A stretch of DNA of 64,000 nucleotides, from NCBI GenBank assembly GCA_903871855.1, contig CAIQIK010000020.1, forward strand, positions 124,001 through 188,000. Direction: 5' to 3'. Under the pieces are notes generated by a model. It was not told the origin of the DNA. It made no database searches and was given only the letters and a program-made list of their open reading frames with translations. A program made the translations under genes and the position numbers. Source of the stretch: an uncultured Caldisericota bacterium (lineage in GTDB: Bacteria; Caldisericota; Caldisericia; Cryosericales; Cryosericaceae). This document shows, piece after piece, positions 26,169 through 35,052 of this stretch. The stretch's first letter is position 1. Each line of letters starts with the position of its first letter.

Positions 26169-27002
26169 CTAGCAGGAACTCTGCCGGGGATCTATGTTCA
26201 TAGAGAACAACTCAGTTATGGTCGGTTGGTCACCGCACACTCGGCAGGCATGGTCGCGTTCAAGTGGCACGAGCTCGAAACGATTATCCTCTCCATCCAC
26301 GAGCAGCAGCTTGCCAGCTAACCAGTCTCCACACCCCACGATGTACTTGAGCACGTTCTGTGCGACGATGGAACCGACGATGCCTGGAGTGCTGCCGAGA
26401 ATGCCGCGAGCTCTTTCCTTGCGCGCCATGGCAGCAGTAGGAGACTTGGGGTACAGGCAGCGGAAGCAGGCTGTTGTTCGCGGGATGACCGTAAACGCCA
26501 TGCCGTGGAGGTTGCTTACCGCACCGACGAACAGCGGCTTGTCAAAAAGGACAGCAGCATCGGAAACGAGATATCGCGTGCCGTAGTTATCCGACGCATC
26601 GACGACCATGTCGTAGGCACTGAAGAGGGCATAGGCGTTGTCCGGATCCAGTCGACTCGGGTAGGCTTCGACTCGTATTTCCGGGTTCAACGCCACCAAC
26701 CGTTCTTTGGCTATGAGAGCCTTGGGTTGGCCGATATCTCCGGTGGAGTAGAGCACTTGTCGGTTCAGGTTGGACAGGCTCACTGAGTCTCCGTCGACCA
26801 CTCCTATCGTGCCCACTCCAGCGGCAGCCAGGCACAGTAGGATCGGAGAGCCAAGTCCTCCAGCTCCCACGACGAGAACAGACGCTCTTCCCAGCTTCTC
26901 CTGCCCCAGAGGACCAATCTGTTTCATCCATAGTTGACGTTCGTAGCGACCCCCGGCGGGGACCTCGCACGATGATGCGCCTATGCGATTCGATGAGTTC
27001 AT
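26169..27002 (-). CDS. ThiF/MoeB/HesA-family adenylyltransferase
   Basis: The 277-residue product is an E1-like enzyme: VVGAGGLGSP nucleotide loop near residue 45, SNLNRQVLY, DASDNYGTRY, and two CxxC zinc pairs (CFRC and CRVC). It adenylates the C-terminal Gly-Gly of a ThiS- or MoaD-type sulfur carrier for thiamine or molybdopterin synthesis. Start chosen at the ATG at 27002 with GGAGG seven bases upstream; it overlaps the stop of the carotenoid oxygenase (ATGA). No rhodanese domain and no sulfur-carrier gene are adjacent. The island at 35-47 kb encodes a molybdenum enzyme, so a role in cofactor supply is possible. Confidence 0.85.
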   Translation of the reverse strand: MNSSNRIGASSCEVPAGGRYERQLWMKQIGPLGQEKLGRASVLVVGAGGLGSPILLCLAAAGVGTIGVVDGDSVSLSNLNRQVLYSTGDIGQPKALIAKERLVALNPEIRVEAYPSRLDPDNAYALFSAYDMVVDASDNYGTRYLVSDAAVLFDKPLFVGAVSNLHGMAFTVIPRTTACFRCLYPKSPTAAMARKERARGILGSTPGIVGSIVAQNVLKYIVGCGDWLAGKLLLVDGEDNRFELVPLERDHACRVCGDQPTITELFSMNIDPRQSSC

Positions 27003-28399
27003 GTTGTTGCCTCCTCCGGCACGAAGAGTGCATGTAATCCGAACGGCAGTGCATAAGGAAACCATGCACGGGCCTGTTCGGTCATTGTCACAGCATCCAG
27101 GATCAGGACAAATGAGCGTTTTGCCAGAACATCGAGCACAATAGTCAGCAGCCAGCCTTCTCCTTCTTGACTATCCGCAGCAGCGGGAACAAAAATCGGA
27201 GCGCCGGGGAAACAGTTGTCAGAGGACCACTCGATAAGTCGATCGGTCGTAAAGTCGTAACGGTACAGCCGGTTGATCAGTTCGCCCGTCCTCGTTGGCC
27301 CTGCAGCGAACAGGATGGTGTGCGGGCGCATCGAAAACCTGCCGTCGAGCGTGCAGAACTCTCCCGGCGGGCACTTCAGCGGAGAGCAAAGAACGCGCTC
27401 GAGCTCCAGGTCGATGACAAGGCGGGTCGCCAGCGGAGCGGGAAAATCGCCTGCAGGAACCTCTCCATCATCGAAAGCCAGAGCGTCGAGGATACTCGGA
27501 TCCGCATAAGCGGCAAGATCGACGATGACCTGATCTCCGTCATCCCAGGCATTGATGTGGTGGAGTGCGAACAGCGGGCGCGCGGAAAGCGTCGTCTTCA
27601 GCACACCAGTTCTCCGGTCGACGACCAGAATCCTGCTCCCTCGCCCCGCATCCCAGACGTAGTTTCGCAGGTACGGATGTCTGGATGAGCTCAGCGCGCG
27701 CGGGTATGCTGTGAAGGGCCCTTCGACGAGAACGACCCATCGTGGTGTCACACTGAAAGAGTGCATGTATCCAAGGCGCAAAGACGGGAAAGCACACAGG
27801 CGTCGCGTTGTTCCTTCAGGAGTGGTGACGGTAATGGCATATCCCGCAGGATCCCCATTGCAGAGCAACAGGTCGAAACGCTCTCCAGTGAGATGGTCGA
27901 AGACGGGGTGTGGCGAGGAGGCACAGCATCTGTTCAGGTGAGCCCATGGCCTTGTGCGTATTGTCGCCAGCGTCGTCGGATCGATCAGGACGCTCTGGGG
28001 TGTATCGCCAAGAGCCTCCAACTCATTTCTCCAAATTGTAATGTTCATATTGGCGTTGTCGTTGGAGAGGTGACTGCCCCGATGGACGGACTGGGAGTCG
28101 AAACAACCAGCCGGCACGGCGTCTTCCGTCAGGGCCCGACGATACCAGGAACTCGCGAGGAAGCGGTTACTGCAGGTGACTCCGTGTAGTTCAAAGTTGA
28201 CTGATGAGAGGAGGGCGAAACCATCCAGCCAATGTCCAACAGTGTGACCCCCGATCTGGAATCTACCGGGGCCGATTCTATACATGGTGCCGACGAGGCT
28301 AGGAGGAACAATCCCCGTGACGCTGAGGGGAACGCGGGACGCTTCATCGAGAAGCGAAGCGAAGCCGATGCCGTATCTAGGAGCAGTGCCTGAGTTCAT
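26999..28399 (-). CDS. Carotenoid cleavage oxygenase (RPE65 family)
   Basis: The 466-residue product has the four iron-binding His contexts of this family in order: SPHPVFDHLTGERF, YMHSFSVT, LHHINAWDDG, and GLHALFVPEE at the end. It should cleave carotenoids or stilbene-like alkenes with oxygen. The start at 28399 is followed by the normal N-terminus; a frame from 28429 runs toward the tRNA. The ribosome site is weak. It overlaps the ThiF-like gene by ATGA. No carotenoid synthesis gene is in the window, so the substrate is unknown. An oxygen-using enzyme here is notable if the lineage is anaerobic. Confidence 0.8.
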   Translation of the reverse strand: MNSGTAPRYGIGFASLLDEASRVPLSVTGIVPPSLVGTMYRIGPGRFQIGGHTVGHWLDGFALLSSVNFELHGVTCSNRFLASSWYRRALTEDAVPAGCFDSQSVHRGSHLSNDNANMNITIWRNELEALGDTPQSVLIDPTTLATIRTRPWAHLNRCCASSPHPVFDHLTGERFDLLLCNGDPAGYAITVTTPEGTTRRLCAFPSLRLGYMHSFSVTPRWVVLVEGPFTAYPRALSSSRHPYLRNYVWDAGRGSRILVVDRRTGVLKTTLSARPLFALHHINAWDDGDQVIVDLAAYADPSILDALAFDDGEVPAGDFPAPLATRLVIDLELERVLCSPLKCPPGEFCTLDGRFSMRPHTILFAAGPTRTGELINRLYRYDFTTDRLIEWSSDNCFPGAPIFVPAAADSQEGEGWLLTIVLDVLAKRSFVLILDAVTMTEQARAWFPYALPFGLHALFVPEEATT

Positions 28400-28442
28400 G
28401 GCTGCTCGACAGCATCGAGAAATGTGCAAACTGACGATAGCT

Positions 28443-28463
28443 CCAGCATCTGTGCAATGCTGG
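28443..28463 (-). terminator. Hairpin just after tRNA-Ser(CGA)
   Basis: A perfect 7-bp stem CCAGCAT/ATGCTGG begins in the CCA end of the tRNA. No U-run follows, so it may be a processing or weak stop signal. Confidence 0.3.
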
Positions 28464-28551
28464 CGGAGAGGGTGGGATTTGAACCCACGAACGAGGGAAC
28501 CCCGTTACCTGCTTTCGAGGCAGGCGCTTTCAACCGCTCAGCCACCTCTCC
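28461..28551 (-). tRNA. tRNA-Ser(CGA)
   Basis: The minus strand folds into a class II tRNA of 91 nt with encoded CCA: acceptor GGAGAGG/CCTCTCC, anticodon loop CTCGAAA giving CGA (codon UCG), a long variable arm, and T-loop GGTTCAAATCC. Its 5' end overlaps the last 14 bases of tadA. Confidence 0.95.
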
Positions 28552-29008
28552 GTTTAGACCTGACACGTGCAAAGAACTGCTGTAAGACAGCCTCAGCATC
28601 AGCGCGCAACAAGCCAGAAACCACCTCCGGAGCATATCCAAAGATAGGGCGCGTAAGCATATTGCCATTGCTTCCCACGGCTCCGTTGTCAAAATCGTAC
28701 GCTGAGAACACCACCCGTTGTACCCTCGCAAGAGCTATCGCGGCAGCGCACATTGGACACGGTTCAAGCGTAACATACAGGACGCATCCGTCCAGCCGCC
28801 AATCTTGCAGACGCTCGGCGCTGGACCGCAACGCAAGCATCTCGGCATGTGCCGTCGGGTCCTTGGCGCCCTCTCGCGTGTTGTGTGCGGAAGCAAGCAA
28901 CTCTCCAGCTTTTGTGACAACACATCCCACAGGGATCTCTCCTTCATTAAAGGCACGCCTGGCCTCCTCAAGCGCAAGAAGCATGCAATCAACATCAGAA
29001 AGAGCCAT
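28538..29008 (-). CDS. tadA: tRNA-specific adenosine deaminase
   Basis: The 156-residue product has the deaminase zinc motifs HAEMLAL and LEPCPMCAAAI. It converts A34 to inosine in tRNA-Arg(ACG). It sits between that very tRNA (29017-29093, 8 bases upstream) and tRNA-Ser(CGA). Its last codons, RRGG and the stop, lie inside the tRNA-Ser gene. All three should share one transcript from the promoter at 29103-29130. There is little room for a ribosome site between tRNA-Arg and the ATG, so processing of the tRNA may affect tadA translation. A related deaminase of free bases is less likely given the neighbours. Confidence 0.9.
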   Translation of the reverse strand: MALSDVDCMLLALEEARRAFNEGEIPVGCVVTKAGELLASAHNTREGAKDPTAHAEMLALRSSAERLQDWRLDGCVLYVTLEPCPMCAAAIALARVQRVVFSAYDFDNGAVGSNGNMLTRPIFGYAPEVVSGLLRADAEAVLQQFFARVRSKRRGG

Positions 29009-29016
29009 GTCAGGAC

Positions 29017-29093
29017 TGGTGCGCCCGACAGGAATCGAACCTGTAACCTACGGTTCCGTAGACCGTCACTCTATCCAGTTGAGCTACGGGCGC
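29017..29093 (-). tRNA. tRNA-Arg(ACG)
   Basis: The minus strand gives a 77-nt tRNA with encoded CCA: acceptor GCGCCCG/CGGGCGC, D-arm TAGCTCAACTGGATAGA, anticodon loop CTACGGA with ACG, T-loop GGTTCGATTCC. The A34 is the known TadA substrate. Confidence 0.96.
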
Positions 29094-29102
29094 GCAACGA
29101 TG

Positions 29103-29130
29103 ATTGTATTCCATTTCCCCCGGTTGGCAA
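29103..29130 (-). promoter_or_regulatory. Predicted promoter of tRNA-Arg-tadA-tRNA-Ser
   Basis: On the minus strand TTGCCA (29125-29130) and TACAAT (29103-29108) are separated by 16 bases. Transcription would start about 3 bases before the mature tRNA-Arg. Confidence 0.65.
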
Positions 29131-29186
29131 GAAGAACAGTGAGGATTGCTGAGCAACGTGGGCAACGGTGACGCACACAAATCTGT

Positions 29187-29192
29187 TATAAT
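29187..29192 (+). promoter_or_regulatory. -10 element giving a leaderless mRNA
   Basis: A consensus TATAAT ends 10 bases before the ATG at 29203. Transcription would start within about four bases of the start codon, and no ribosome site is present. Confidence 0.5.
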
Positions 29193-29202
29193 CTAGCTGG
29201 CG

Positions 29203-30483
29203 ATGGAAACAAGAGCTGAAATCTGTGTCATAGGTGGAGGTGCTGCCGGTATGCTGGCGGCATTGTCTGCTGCAAAGTGCCTCAAAGCCTTCGATCACGA
29301 CGGTTCAGTTCTTGTCCTCGAACGGAATCGAGTGCTTGGCAGGAAGCTGGCCATTACGGGTAAAGGCAGGGCAAATCTCACAAATGCACGTTCGGTGGAC
29401 GAGTTTGTCCAGGCCTTTGGCCCTTCCGGCCGGTTCCTCTACCCGTCTTTCGAGTCTTTTTTCTCAGATGATCTTGTCGCTCTTTTCGCTGAAGCTGGCC
29501 TGCAACTCAAGACGGAGCGGGGTGGCCGAGTGTTCCCTGTGACAGACAAGGCGCAGGACGTTGTTCAGGCTCTCGGACTACTGCTCGTGCGTGAAGGTGT
29601 CAGCGTGCTTTACTCGGCTCGGGTCAAGAGCATCAATGCCCGGTCCGGCGACTGGACGATCGGCCTGGAGTCCCGTGGGTTCGTGCACTGCCGGGCCGTG
29701 GTTATGGCCACGGGTGGAAAATCCTATCCTGGTACGGGGTCGACAGGAGACGGCTATGGACTTCTTGAGCATCTGGGTCATCATCCTTGTCGCCTGCTGC
29801 CCGGCCTGGTGCCCCTGCATTGTGCCGAGAAGTGGCTGAGTGAACTTGCAGGGACCTCGCTCGAAGGCGTTGCCGTCGAGGCCTGGGTTGGCCCCCACCT
29901 GCTGGATCGCAGGCAAGGGGAAGTGATGATAACGGACCGAGGGATTGGAGGTCCAGCCGTTCTCTCGCTGAGTCTGGCTGTCGCGCCTGCTCTGGCCGAT
30001 GGTCAGACTGTCATTCTGTACATCGACCTGCGACCCGGGAGGACATCGGACCAGGAACTTCACGAGATTGAAGCTTGTGGAAACGCCGACGAGATTCTGG
30101 TACATGTTTCGCGATTTCTTCCGAAGCGGATGGCTCTTGAGCTGATGCGGGTATGGGGTATCGAAGGGAAGGGCAGGATACCCTTGCCCCAAAAAACCCT
30201 TGCTGCGGTCGCCAGGTCGGTCAAGGGCGTGAAACTGAGGTGCACAGGGGCCGAACCTCTTGCCTCTGCGGTCATCACGCAGGGAGGTATCTCGCTGCGA
30301 GAGGTCGACCCGCGATCTATGGGATCGAAACTCGCCCCTGGACTGTTCATTGCCGGCGAGCTCCTGGACCTGCAGGCTATCACCGGTGGCTATAACTTGC
30401 AGGCAGCTTTCTCAACTGGATTTCTGGCTGGAAGGTGTGCGGCTGAATACGTTGCCAAATCAGCAAATGACAGTAAACTTTAA
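29203..30483 (+). CDS. HI0933/YhiN-family flavoprotein
   Basis: The 426-residue product has an N-terminal FAD-binding motif CVIGGGAAGMLAA (9-21), GRKLAITGKGRANLTN typical of the HI0933/YhiN family, and a C-terminal AGELLDLQAITGGYNLQAAF. Its substrate is not known for the family. The Rossmann motif begins right after the ATG, so the start is firm, and the -10 box lies only 10 bases upstream: a leaderless mRNA. It is followed at 22 bases by pdxS, and may lead that operon. Confidence 0.88.
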   Translation: METRAEICVIGGGAAGMLAALSAAKCLKAFDHDGSVLVLERNRVLGRKLAITGKGRANLTNARSVDEFVQAFGPSGRFLYPSFESFFSDDLVALFAEAGLQLKTERGGRVFPVTDKAQDVVQALGLLLVREGVSVLYSARVKSINARSGDWTIGLESRGFVHCRAVVMATGGKSYPGTGSTGDGYGLLEHLGHHPCRLLPGLVPLHCAEKWLSELAGTSLEGVAVEAWVGPHLLDRRQGEVMITDRGIGGPAVLSLSLAVAPALADGQTVILYIDLRPGRTSDQELHEIEACGNADEILVHVSRFLPKRMALELMRVWGIEGKGRIPLPQKTLAAVARSVKGVKLRCTGAEPLASAVITQGGISLREVDPRSMGSKLAPGLFIAGELLDLQAITGGYNLQAAFSTGFLAGRCAAEYVAKSANDSKL

Positions 30484-30505
30484 AGGTTAAAGAGGTGGTG
30501 ACGAC

Positions 30506-31390
30506 ATGGCTGAGATCGGGACAACCAAAGTGAAACGCGGTTTGGCAGAGATGTTCAAGGGTGGCGTCATCATGGATGTCACGACGGTCGACCAGGCGAA
30601 GATTGCCGAAGAAGCCGGTGCAGTGTCCGTGATGGCACTCGAACGTATTCCGGCCGATATTCGCAGGGAAGGCGGCGTCGCAAGGGCGGCTGATCCACGG
30701 CTTGTCGAGCAGATCATGAACGCTGTCTCGATTCCCGTCATGGCCAAGGTACGAATCGGACACATCTCCGAAGCACGGATACTGGAGTACATGGGCATCG
30801 ACTTCATTGATGAGAGCGAAGTGCTGACTCCCGCCGATGTCACCTACCATATCGACAAGTGGCAATTCAAGATCCCCTTCGTATGCGGGGCGCGCAATCT
30901 GGGCGAGGCACTGCGACGTGTCAGCGAGGGAGCGGCGATGATCAGGACCAAGGGCGAGCCGGGCACTGGAGACGTCTCTGAGGCGGTCACCCACATGCGA
31001 GCCGTCATGAACGAGGTTCGCAAGGTGCAATCGATGCTTGAAGATGAACTCGTGGTCGAGGCGAAGGATCTTGGGGTCAATGTTGAGCTCCTGCGCGAAG
31101 TTCGTATGCTGGGACGTCTTCCTGTGGTCAACTTCGCAGCGGGGGGCATTGCTACTCCGGCCGACGCAGCGCTCATGATGACGCTCGGGGCCGATGGTGT
31201 TTTCGTGGGTTCCGGCATTTTCAAGAGTTCGGATCCACTTCCGAGAGCAAGAGCCATCGTGGCGGCAACGACGTATTGGGAGGATCCCAAGGTGCTCTTC
31301 GAGGTAAGCAAGGGCTTGAAGGAAGGTATGACAGGCATAGACGCACGCACGCTCGTCGAGCTGGATAAGATGCAGGTGAGGGATAACTAG
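30506..31390 (+). CDS. pdxS: Pyridoxal 5'-phosphate synthase, PdxS subunit
   Basis: The 294-residue product is a near-canonical PdxS barrel: [32 protein letters not shown], and [14 protein letters not shown] with the second catalytic Lys region. It makes PLP from ribose-5-phosphate, glyceraldehyde-3-phosphate and ammonia supplied by PdxT. AGAGGTGG precedes the ATG. pdxT follows after two bases. Confidence 0.96.
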   Translation: MAEIGTTKVKRGLAEMFKGGVIMDVTTVDQAKIAEEAGAVSVMALERIPADIRREGGVARAADPRLVEQIMNAVSIPVMAKVRIGHISEARILEYMGIDFIDESEVLTPADVTYHIDKWQFKIPFVCGARNLGEALRRVSEGAAMIRTKGEPGTGDVSEAVTHMRAVMNEVRKVQSMLEDELVVEAKDLGVNVELLREVRMLGRLPVVNFAAGGIATPADAALMMTLGADGVFVGSGIFKSSDPLPRARAIVAATTYWEDPKVLFEVSKGLKEGMTGIDARTLVELDKMQVRDN

Positions 31391-31392
31391 GC

Positions 31393-31983
31393 GTGATCAT
31401 CGGTGTCCTCGCTCTTCAGGGTGATTTCCGAGAACATGCCAGTATGGTGCGGTCCCTCGGCGTGCAGGTCCGTCTAGTCCGTCTTCCCGAGGAAGCCGAC
31501 TTCGTGGATGGGCTGATCATCCCAGGAGGTGAGAGCACAACCATGGGGAAGCTCATGGCCACGTACAAAGTGGATCGAGCTATCATCGACCGTTTCAACG
31601 CAGGCAGAATGGCGATCTATGGCACGTGCGCGGGAATGATCGTTCTGGCACGCGATATTGAGGGAAGTCAGGAACAACCTCATCTGGGACTTCTGGATGT
31701 AACTGTTCAGCGGAATGCGTTTGGACGTCAGAAAGAGTCGAGCGAGGAGGATCTGGACGTCGAAGGGCTGGACACGCCATTACATGCGCTGTTCATCCGG
31801 GCGCCGGTGATCATCCGAACAGGACCTTCTGTGAACATACTGGCAAGGGTAGCACGGGGGCCGGTCTATGTGCAGCAAGGAAGGCTCCTTGCTTCTTCGT
31901 TCCATCCGGAGCTTGGAAGTGATACGAGGGTACATGAACATTTTCTGCGATTGGCAGAACAGAGTTCAAATCAGGAGGTCTAG
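31393..31983 (+). CDS. pdxT: Pyridoxal 5'-phosphate synthase, glutaminase PdxT
   Basis: The 196-residue class I glutaminase has GGESTTMGKLM, the nucleophile Cys in IYGTCAGMIVLA, and SFHPELGSD with the catalytic His. It hydrolyses glutamine and passes ammonia to PdxS. The start is GTG, two bases after the pdxS stop. Its stop directly abuts the yebC start. Confidence 0.95.
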   Translation: MIIGVLALQGDFREHASMVRSLGVQVRLVRLPEEADFVDGLIIPGGESTTMGKLMATYKVDRAIIDRFNAGRMAIYGTCAGMIVLARDIEGSQEQPHLGLLDVTVQRNAFGRQKESSEEDLDVEGLDTPLHALFIRAPVIIRTGPSVNILARVARGPVYVQQGRLLASSFHPELGSDTRVHEHFLRLAEQSSNQEV

Positions 31984-32739
31984 ATGTCCGGGCATTCCAA
32001 GTGGCACAATATTCAGGCCAAGAAGGGTGTAGAAGACGCCAAACGTGGTCGTGCGTTCACCAAGATCACTCGTGAGATCATTATCGCGGCGAAGGCAGGC
32101 GGCGGGAGCACCGAAACGAACACGCGGTTGAGGGCGGCTGTAGAAAAAGCCAAGTCAGCAGGTATGCCCAATGACAACGTCAAGAAGGCAATCATGCGCG
32201 GAACCGGAGAAATGGAGGGTGTCACCTACGAGGAAACCACGTACGAAGGGTATGGCCCCAATGGCACGGCATTCATCATCCAGGTCTCGACTGACAACAA
32301 AAACCGCACGACGTCGGAAATCAGAAGGATCCTCTCTCAGCACGGTGGTGCTATGGGGGAGAACGGATCTGTCAGCTGGGGCTTCGAGCGCAAGGGTTTA
32401 CTGGAAATTGACCCTGCCGACAAGGGATACGACGATCTGTTCATGATTGCCGTCGACAGTGGTGCAGAGGATCTCAAGCAGGACGATGAGACGACGACCG
32501 TCATCACCGGACCTGAGGATGTCTACAAGGTGCGCCATGCTCTCGAGGCTGTCGGGATTGTCGTGAAGTCGGCGTCTCTCACCATGATTCCCAAGACCCT
32601 TGTTGCCGTCGCCATCGACGACGCGCGAAAGATCGCGCGGCTGGAGGAAGCGCTGGACGAGCACGATGACGTCAGCGACTACTTCTCCAACTATGAAATG
32701 AGCGACGAGATCATTAAGCTGCTGGAGCAGGAAAGCTAG
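31984..32739 (+). CDS. yebC: YebC/PmpR-family protein
   Basis: The 251-residue product begins MSGHSKWHNIQAKKG and keeps the whole family pattern, including ENGSVSWGFERKG. Members bind DNA as regulators or help ribosomes translate proline-rich stretches. The ATG follows the pdxT stop with no gap. Its place before ruvCAB is common in bacteria. Confidence 0.94.
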   Translation: MSGHSKWHNIQAKKGVEDAKRGRAFTKITREIIIAAKAGGGSTETNTRLRAAVEKAKSAGMPNDNVKKAIMRGTGEMEGVTYEETTYEGYGPNGTAFIIQVSTDNKNRTTSEIRRILSQHGGAMGENGSVSWGFERKGLLEIDPADKGYDDLFMIAVDSGAEDLKQDDETTTVITGPEDVYKVRHALEAVGIVVKSASLTMIPKTLVAVAIDDARKIARLEEALDEHDDVSDYFSNYEMSDEIIKLLEQES

Positions 32740-32746
32740 AGACCGT

Positions 32747-33262
32747 ATGCTTACTCTGGGAATCGATCCCGGACTGGCACGCATCGGCTACGGTGTCGTC
32801 TCATCAGACGGTGACACCGTAGCCCTTCTTGACTATGGGTGTCTGGAAACGCGTTCCGACACGCCATATCCAGACAGGCTCAAGTACATTTATGACAGCG
32901 TCCGTCGACTCGTTCACAGATACAAACCGGATGCAGTGGCGCTCGAGTCCCTGTTCTTCTTTCGAAACGCCCGGACGGTCATGAAGGTCAGTGAGGCGCG
33001 CGGAGTCATTGTCCTTGCCATCGGCACATGTCACGTTCCTGCGTTCGAGTATACCCCTCAGCAGGTGAAGCAGGCTGTCTCATCATATGGCATGGAGAGC
33101 AAGAGGAATGTCGAGATTGCCGTACGCCGGATTCTTGGTGTCGAGGAACAGATTACGCCGGATGATACAGCAGATGCCATTGCTATCGCCCTCTGCCATG
33201 CGTTCACAGGGGCCTATCGCGAGGCAGTTTTGGCGGAGGAGACCGATGATCGCTCTCATTAG
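32747..33262 (+). CDS. ruvC: Holliday junction resolvase RuvC
   Basis: The 171-residue product has the acidic active site: Asp7 in LGIDPGLARIGYG, Glu near 68 in VALESLFF, and DDTADAIAIA near 140. It cuts Holliday junctions together with RuvAB. It starts 7 bases after yebC and overlaps ruvA by 17 bases. Confidence 0.95.
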   Translation: MLTLGIDPGLARIGYGVVSSDGDTVALLDYGCLETRSDTPYPDRLKYIYDSVRRLVHRYKPDAVALESLFFFRNARTVMKVSEARGVIVLAIGTCHVPAFEYTPQQVKQAVSSYGMESKRNVEIAVRRILGVEEQITPDDTADAIAIALCHAFTGAYREAVLAEETDDRSH

Positions 33263-33839
33263 GGGGACCGTATATCGCAGACTGGGTTCCGCTGTCATTG
33301 TTCTTGTTGGCGACATCGGATATGAGGTGAGGGTGGTAGACCCCGCGGTGTTCGAGGTTGGGGAAGAGGTCGAACTGCGGACGTACCATGTCGTCAAGGA
33401 AGACCGGCAGGAGCTCTACGGTTTTGTCGAACCACTGGACTATGAAGTGTTCGCCGATCTTGTCGAGCATGTTCCGGGCGTCGGTGCCAAGACCGCCCTG
33501 AGTCTTCTGCGTGCTGCACCTGCATCTCGCCTCATCGAAGCAGTGCGGGAGCAGAATGTTGGGTTACTCACTTCCGCGCCCGGCGTAGGAAAGAAAAATG
33601 CCGAGCGCATCCTCATCGAGTTGCGCCCGATTGTCAACCGCAAGTACGCTGAACTTCTGTCCGTAGAAGGCATGACAGGAACCGAACCCGCTGTGCTGGC
33701 AGAGGTGGAGATGGCACTCCGGTCTCTCGGATATTCACAGCGAGAGATCAGTGGGTCTCTCCGGGAGCTTGGCGCTACGAAGGACCGTTCAGCCGAGGAA
33801 CTCGTGAGTGATGCCCTGCAGCTTCTTTCGAGGAAATAG
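33246..33839 (+). CDS. ruvA: Holliday junction helicase subunit RuvA
   Basis: The 197-residue product starts MIALIRGTVYRR and has the helix-hairpin-helix pair VPGVGAKTAL and APGVGKKNAERI, then a C-terminal RuvB-binding domain. Start chosen at the ATG at 33246 with GGAGGAG upstream, inside the end of ruvC; longer frames have no family match at their N-terminus. Confidence 0.95.
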   Translation: MIALIRGTVYRRLGSAVIVLVGDIGYEVRVVDPAVFEVGEEVELRTYHVVKEDRQELYGFVEPLDYEVFADLVEHVPGVGAKTALSLLRAAPASRLIEAVREQNVGLLTSAPGVGKKNAERILIELRPIVNRKYAELLSVEGMTGTEPAVLAEVEMALRSLGYSQREISGSLRELGATKDRSAEELVSDALQLLSRK

Positions 33840-33842
33840 GGT

Positions 33843-34907
33843 ATGGCTGCCGGCGAGGAGAAGCGCGTACGTCGGAAAGCACCTGTCATTCAAGCCCCAC
33901 TGTCGTCCGGGAAGACCGAGGGTGACGCGGTGGGTTCGACTGTTCGGCCACGACGCCTCGAGGATTTCATAGGACAGAAACAGCTGCGGAACAACCTGGA
34001 CATTTTCATCAAGGCCGCACTCAGGCGCAAAGAGCCATTGGACCACTGCCTGCTGTACGGACCTCCTGGTCTTGGTAAGACAACACTCGCGCAGATCATT
34101 GCCGTCGAACTCGGTGTGCGGTTCAAGTACACCAGTGGACCGGCACTCACGCGGGCAGGTGATCTTGCCAGCATCTTGGTATCGCTCCAGGAGCGGGATG
34201 TGCTGTTCATCGACGAGATTCATCGTCTACCGCCCGCGGTGGAAGAGTCTCTGTATTCTGCTATGGAGGATTTTCAACTGCCCGTAATTCTCGGGAAAGG
34301 GCCAAGCGCCAAGATACTTACGATACGCCTCAAGCCCTTCACTCTTGTCGGAGCGACCACCCGGTTTGGCATGTTGTCCGGCCCTCTTCGTGACAGGTTT
34401 GGCATCGTCATGCGCATGGATCCATACAATGAGGAGGAACTGGCCCAGATCATTGCCAATGCCGCCTGCCGGCTTGAGACGGTCGTCGAGCCGGCTGCTG
34501 CCGGACGCATTGCCGGTCGCTCACGCGGCATCCCTCGCATAGCACTTCGGAACCTGAAACGCATTAGAGACTACCTAGCATGGAAGGGGGCTCCTGTCGT
34601 CGATGTCAAGCTGGTCGACGAGGCTTTCTCGCGGCTCAACATCGACAAGTATGGCCTGCTGGACATCGATCGGAGGCTCCTTGCCGCTATCGACGAGAAG
34701 TTTAGGGGCGGCCCTGTGGGACTTGACAGCCTGGCCTCAGCGATCAGTGAAGATCCCGACACGGTATCCGTCGTCATCGAGCCGTACCTGGTGCAGTTGA
34801 ACTTTATCGCGCGGACTTCGCAGGGGCGCGTCATAACAGACTTGGGCCGGCGATATCTGAAGGGTCATGACAGTATCTCAGGCACCGGGGAAGATGTACT
34901 GTTCTGA
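33843..34907 (+). CDS. ruvB: Holliday junction helicase motor RuvB
   Basis: The 354-residue AAA+ ATPase has Walker A GPPGLGKTTLA, Walker B LFIDEIHRL, and the sensor GATTRFGMLSGPLRDRFG. It drives branch migration with RuvA. A 25-residue N-terminal tail precedes the conserved start of the family. It ends the pdxS-ruvB operon and the core region; the accessory island follows. Confidence 0.95.
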   Translation: MAAGEEKRVRRKAPVIQAPLSSGKTEGDAVGSTVRPRRLEDFIGQKQLRNNLDIFIKAALRRKEPLDHCLLYGPPGLGKTTLAQIIAVELGVRFKYTSGPALTRAGDLASILVSLQERDVLFIDEIHRLPPAVEESLYSAMEDFQLPVILGKGPSAKILTIRLKPFTLVGATTRFGMLSGPLRDRFGIVMRMDPYNEEELAQIIANAACRLETVVEPAAAGRIAGRSRGIPRIALRNLKRIRDYLAWKGAPVVDVKLVDEAFSRLNIDKYGLLDIDRRLLAAIDEKFRGGPVGLDSLASAISEDPDTVSVVIEPYLVQLNFIARTSQGRVITDLGRRYLKGHDSISGTGEDVLF

Positions 34908-35052
34908 CGTCTGCAAAGCTTCTGGCCCGTGTCAACTTATGTAAGAATGGAGGTGAACCATCAGGTCGTGGACTCACTGGAGATGTACGCGTAGCTGCCA
35001 CGTTTCTTGATGACCAGAGGCTGTCTCCTTCCTGCAATCGTCTGTCTCCGTC

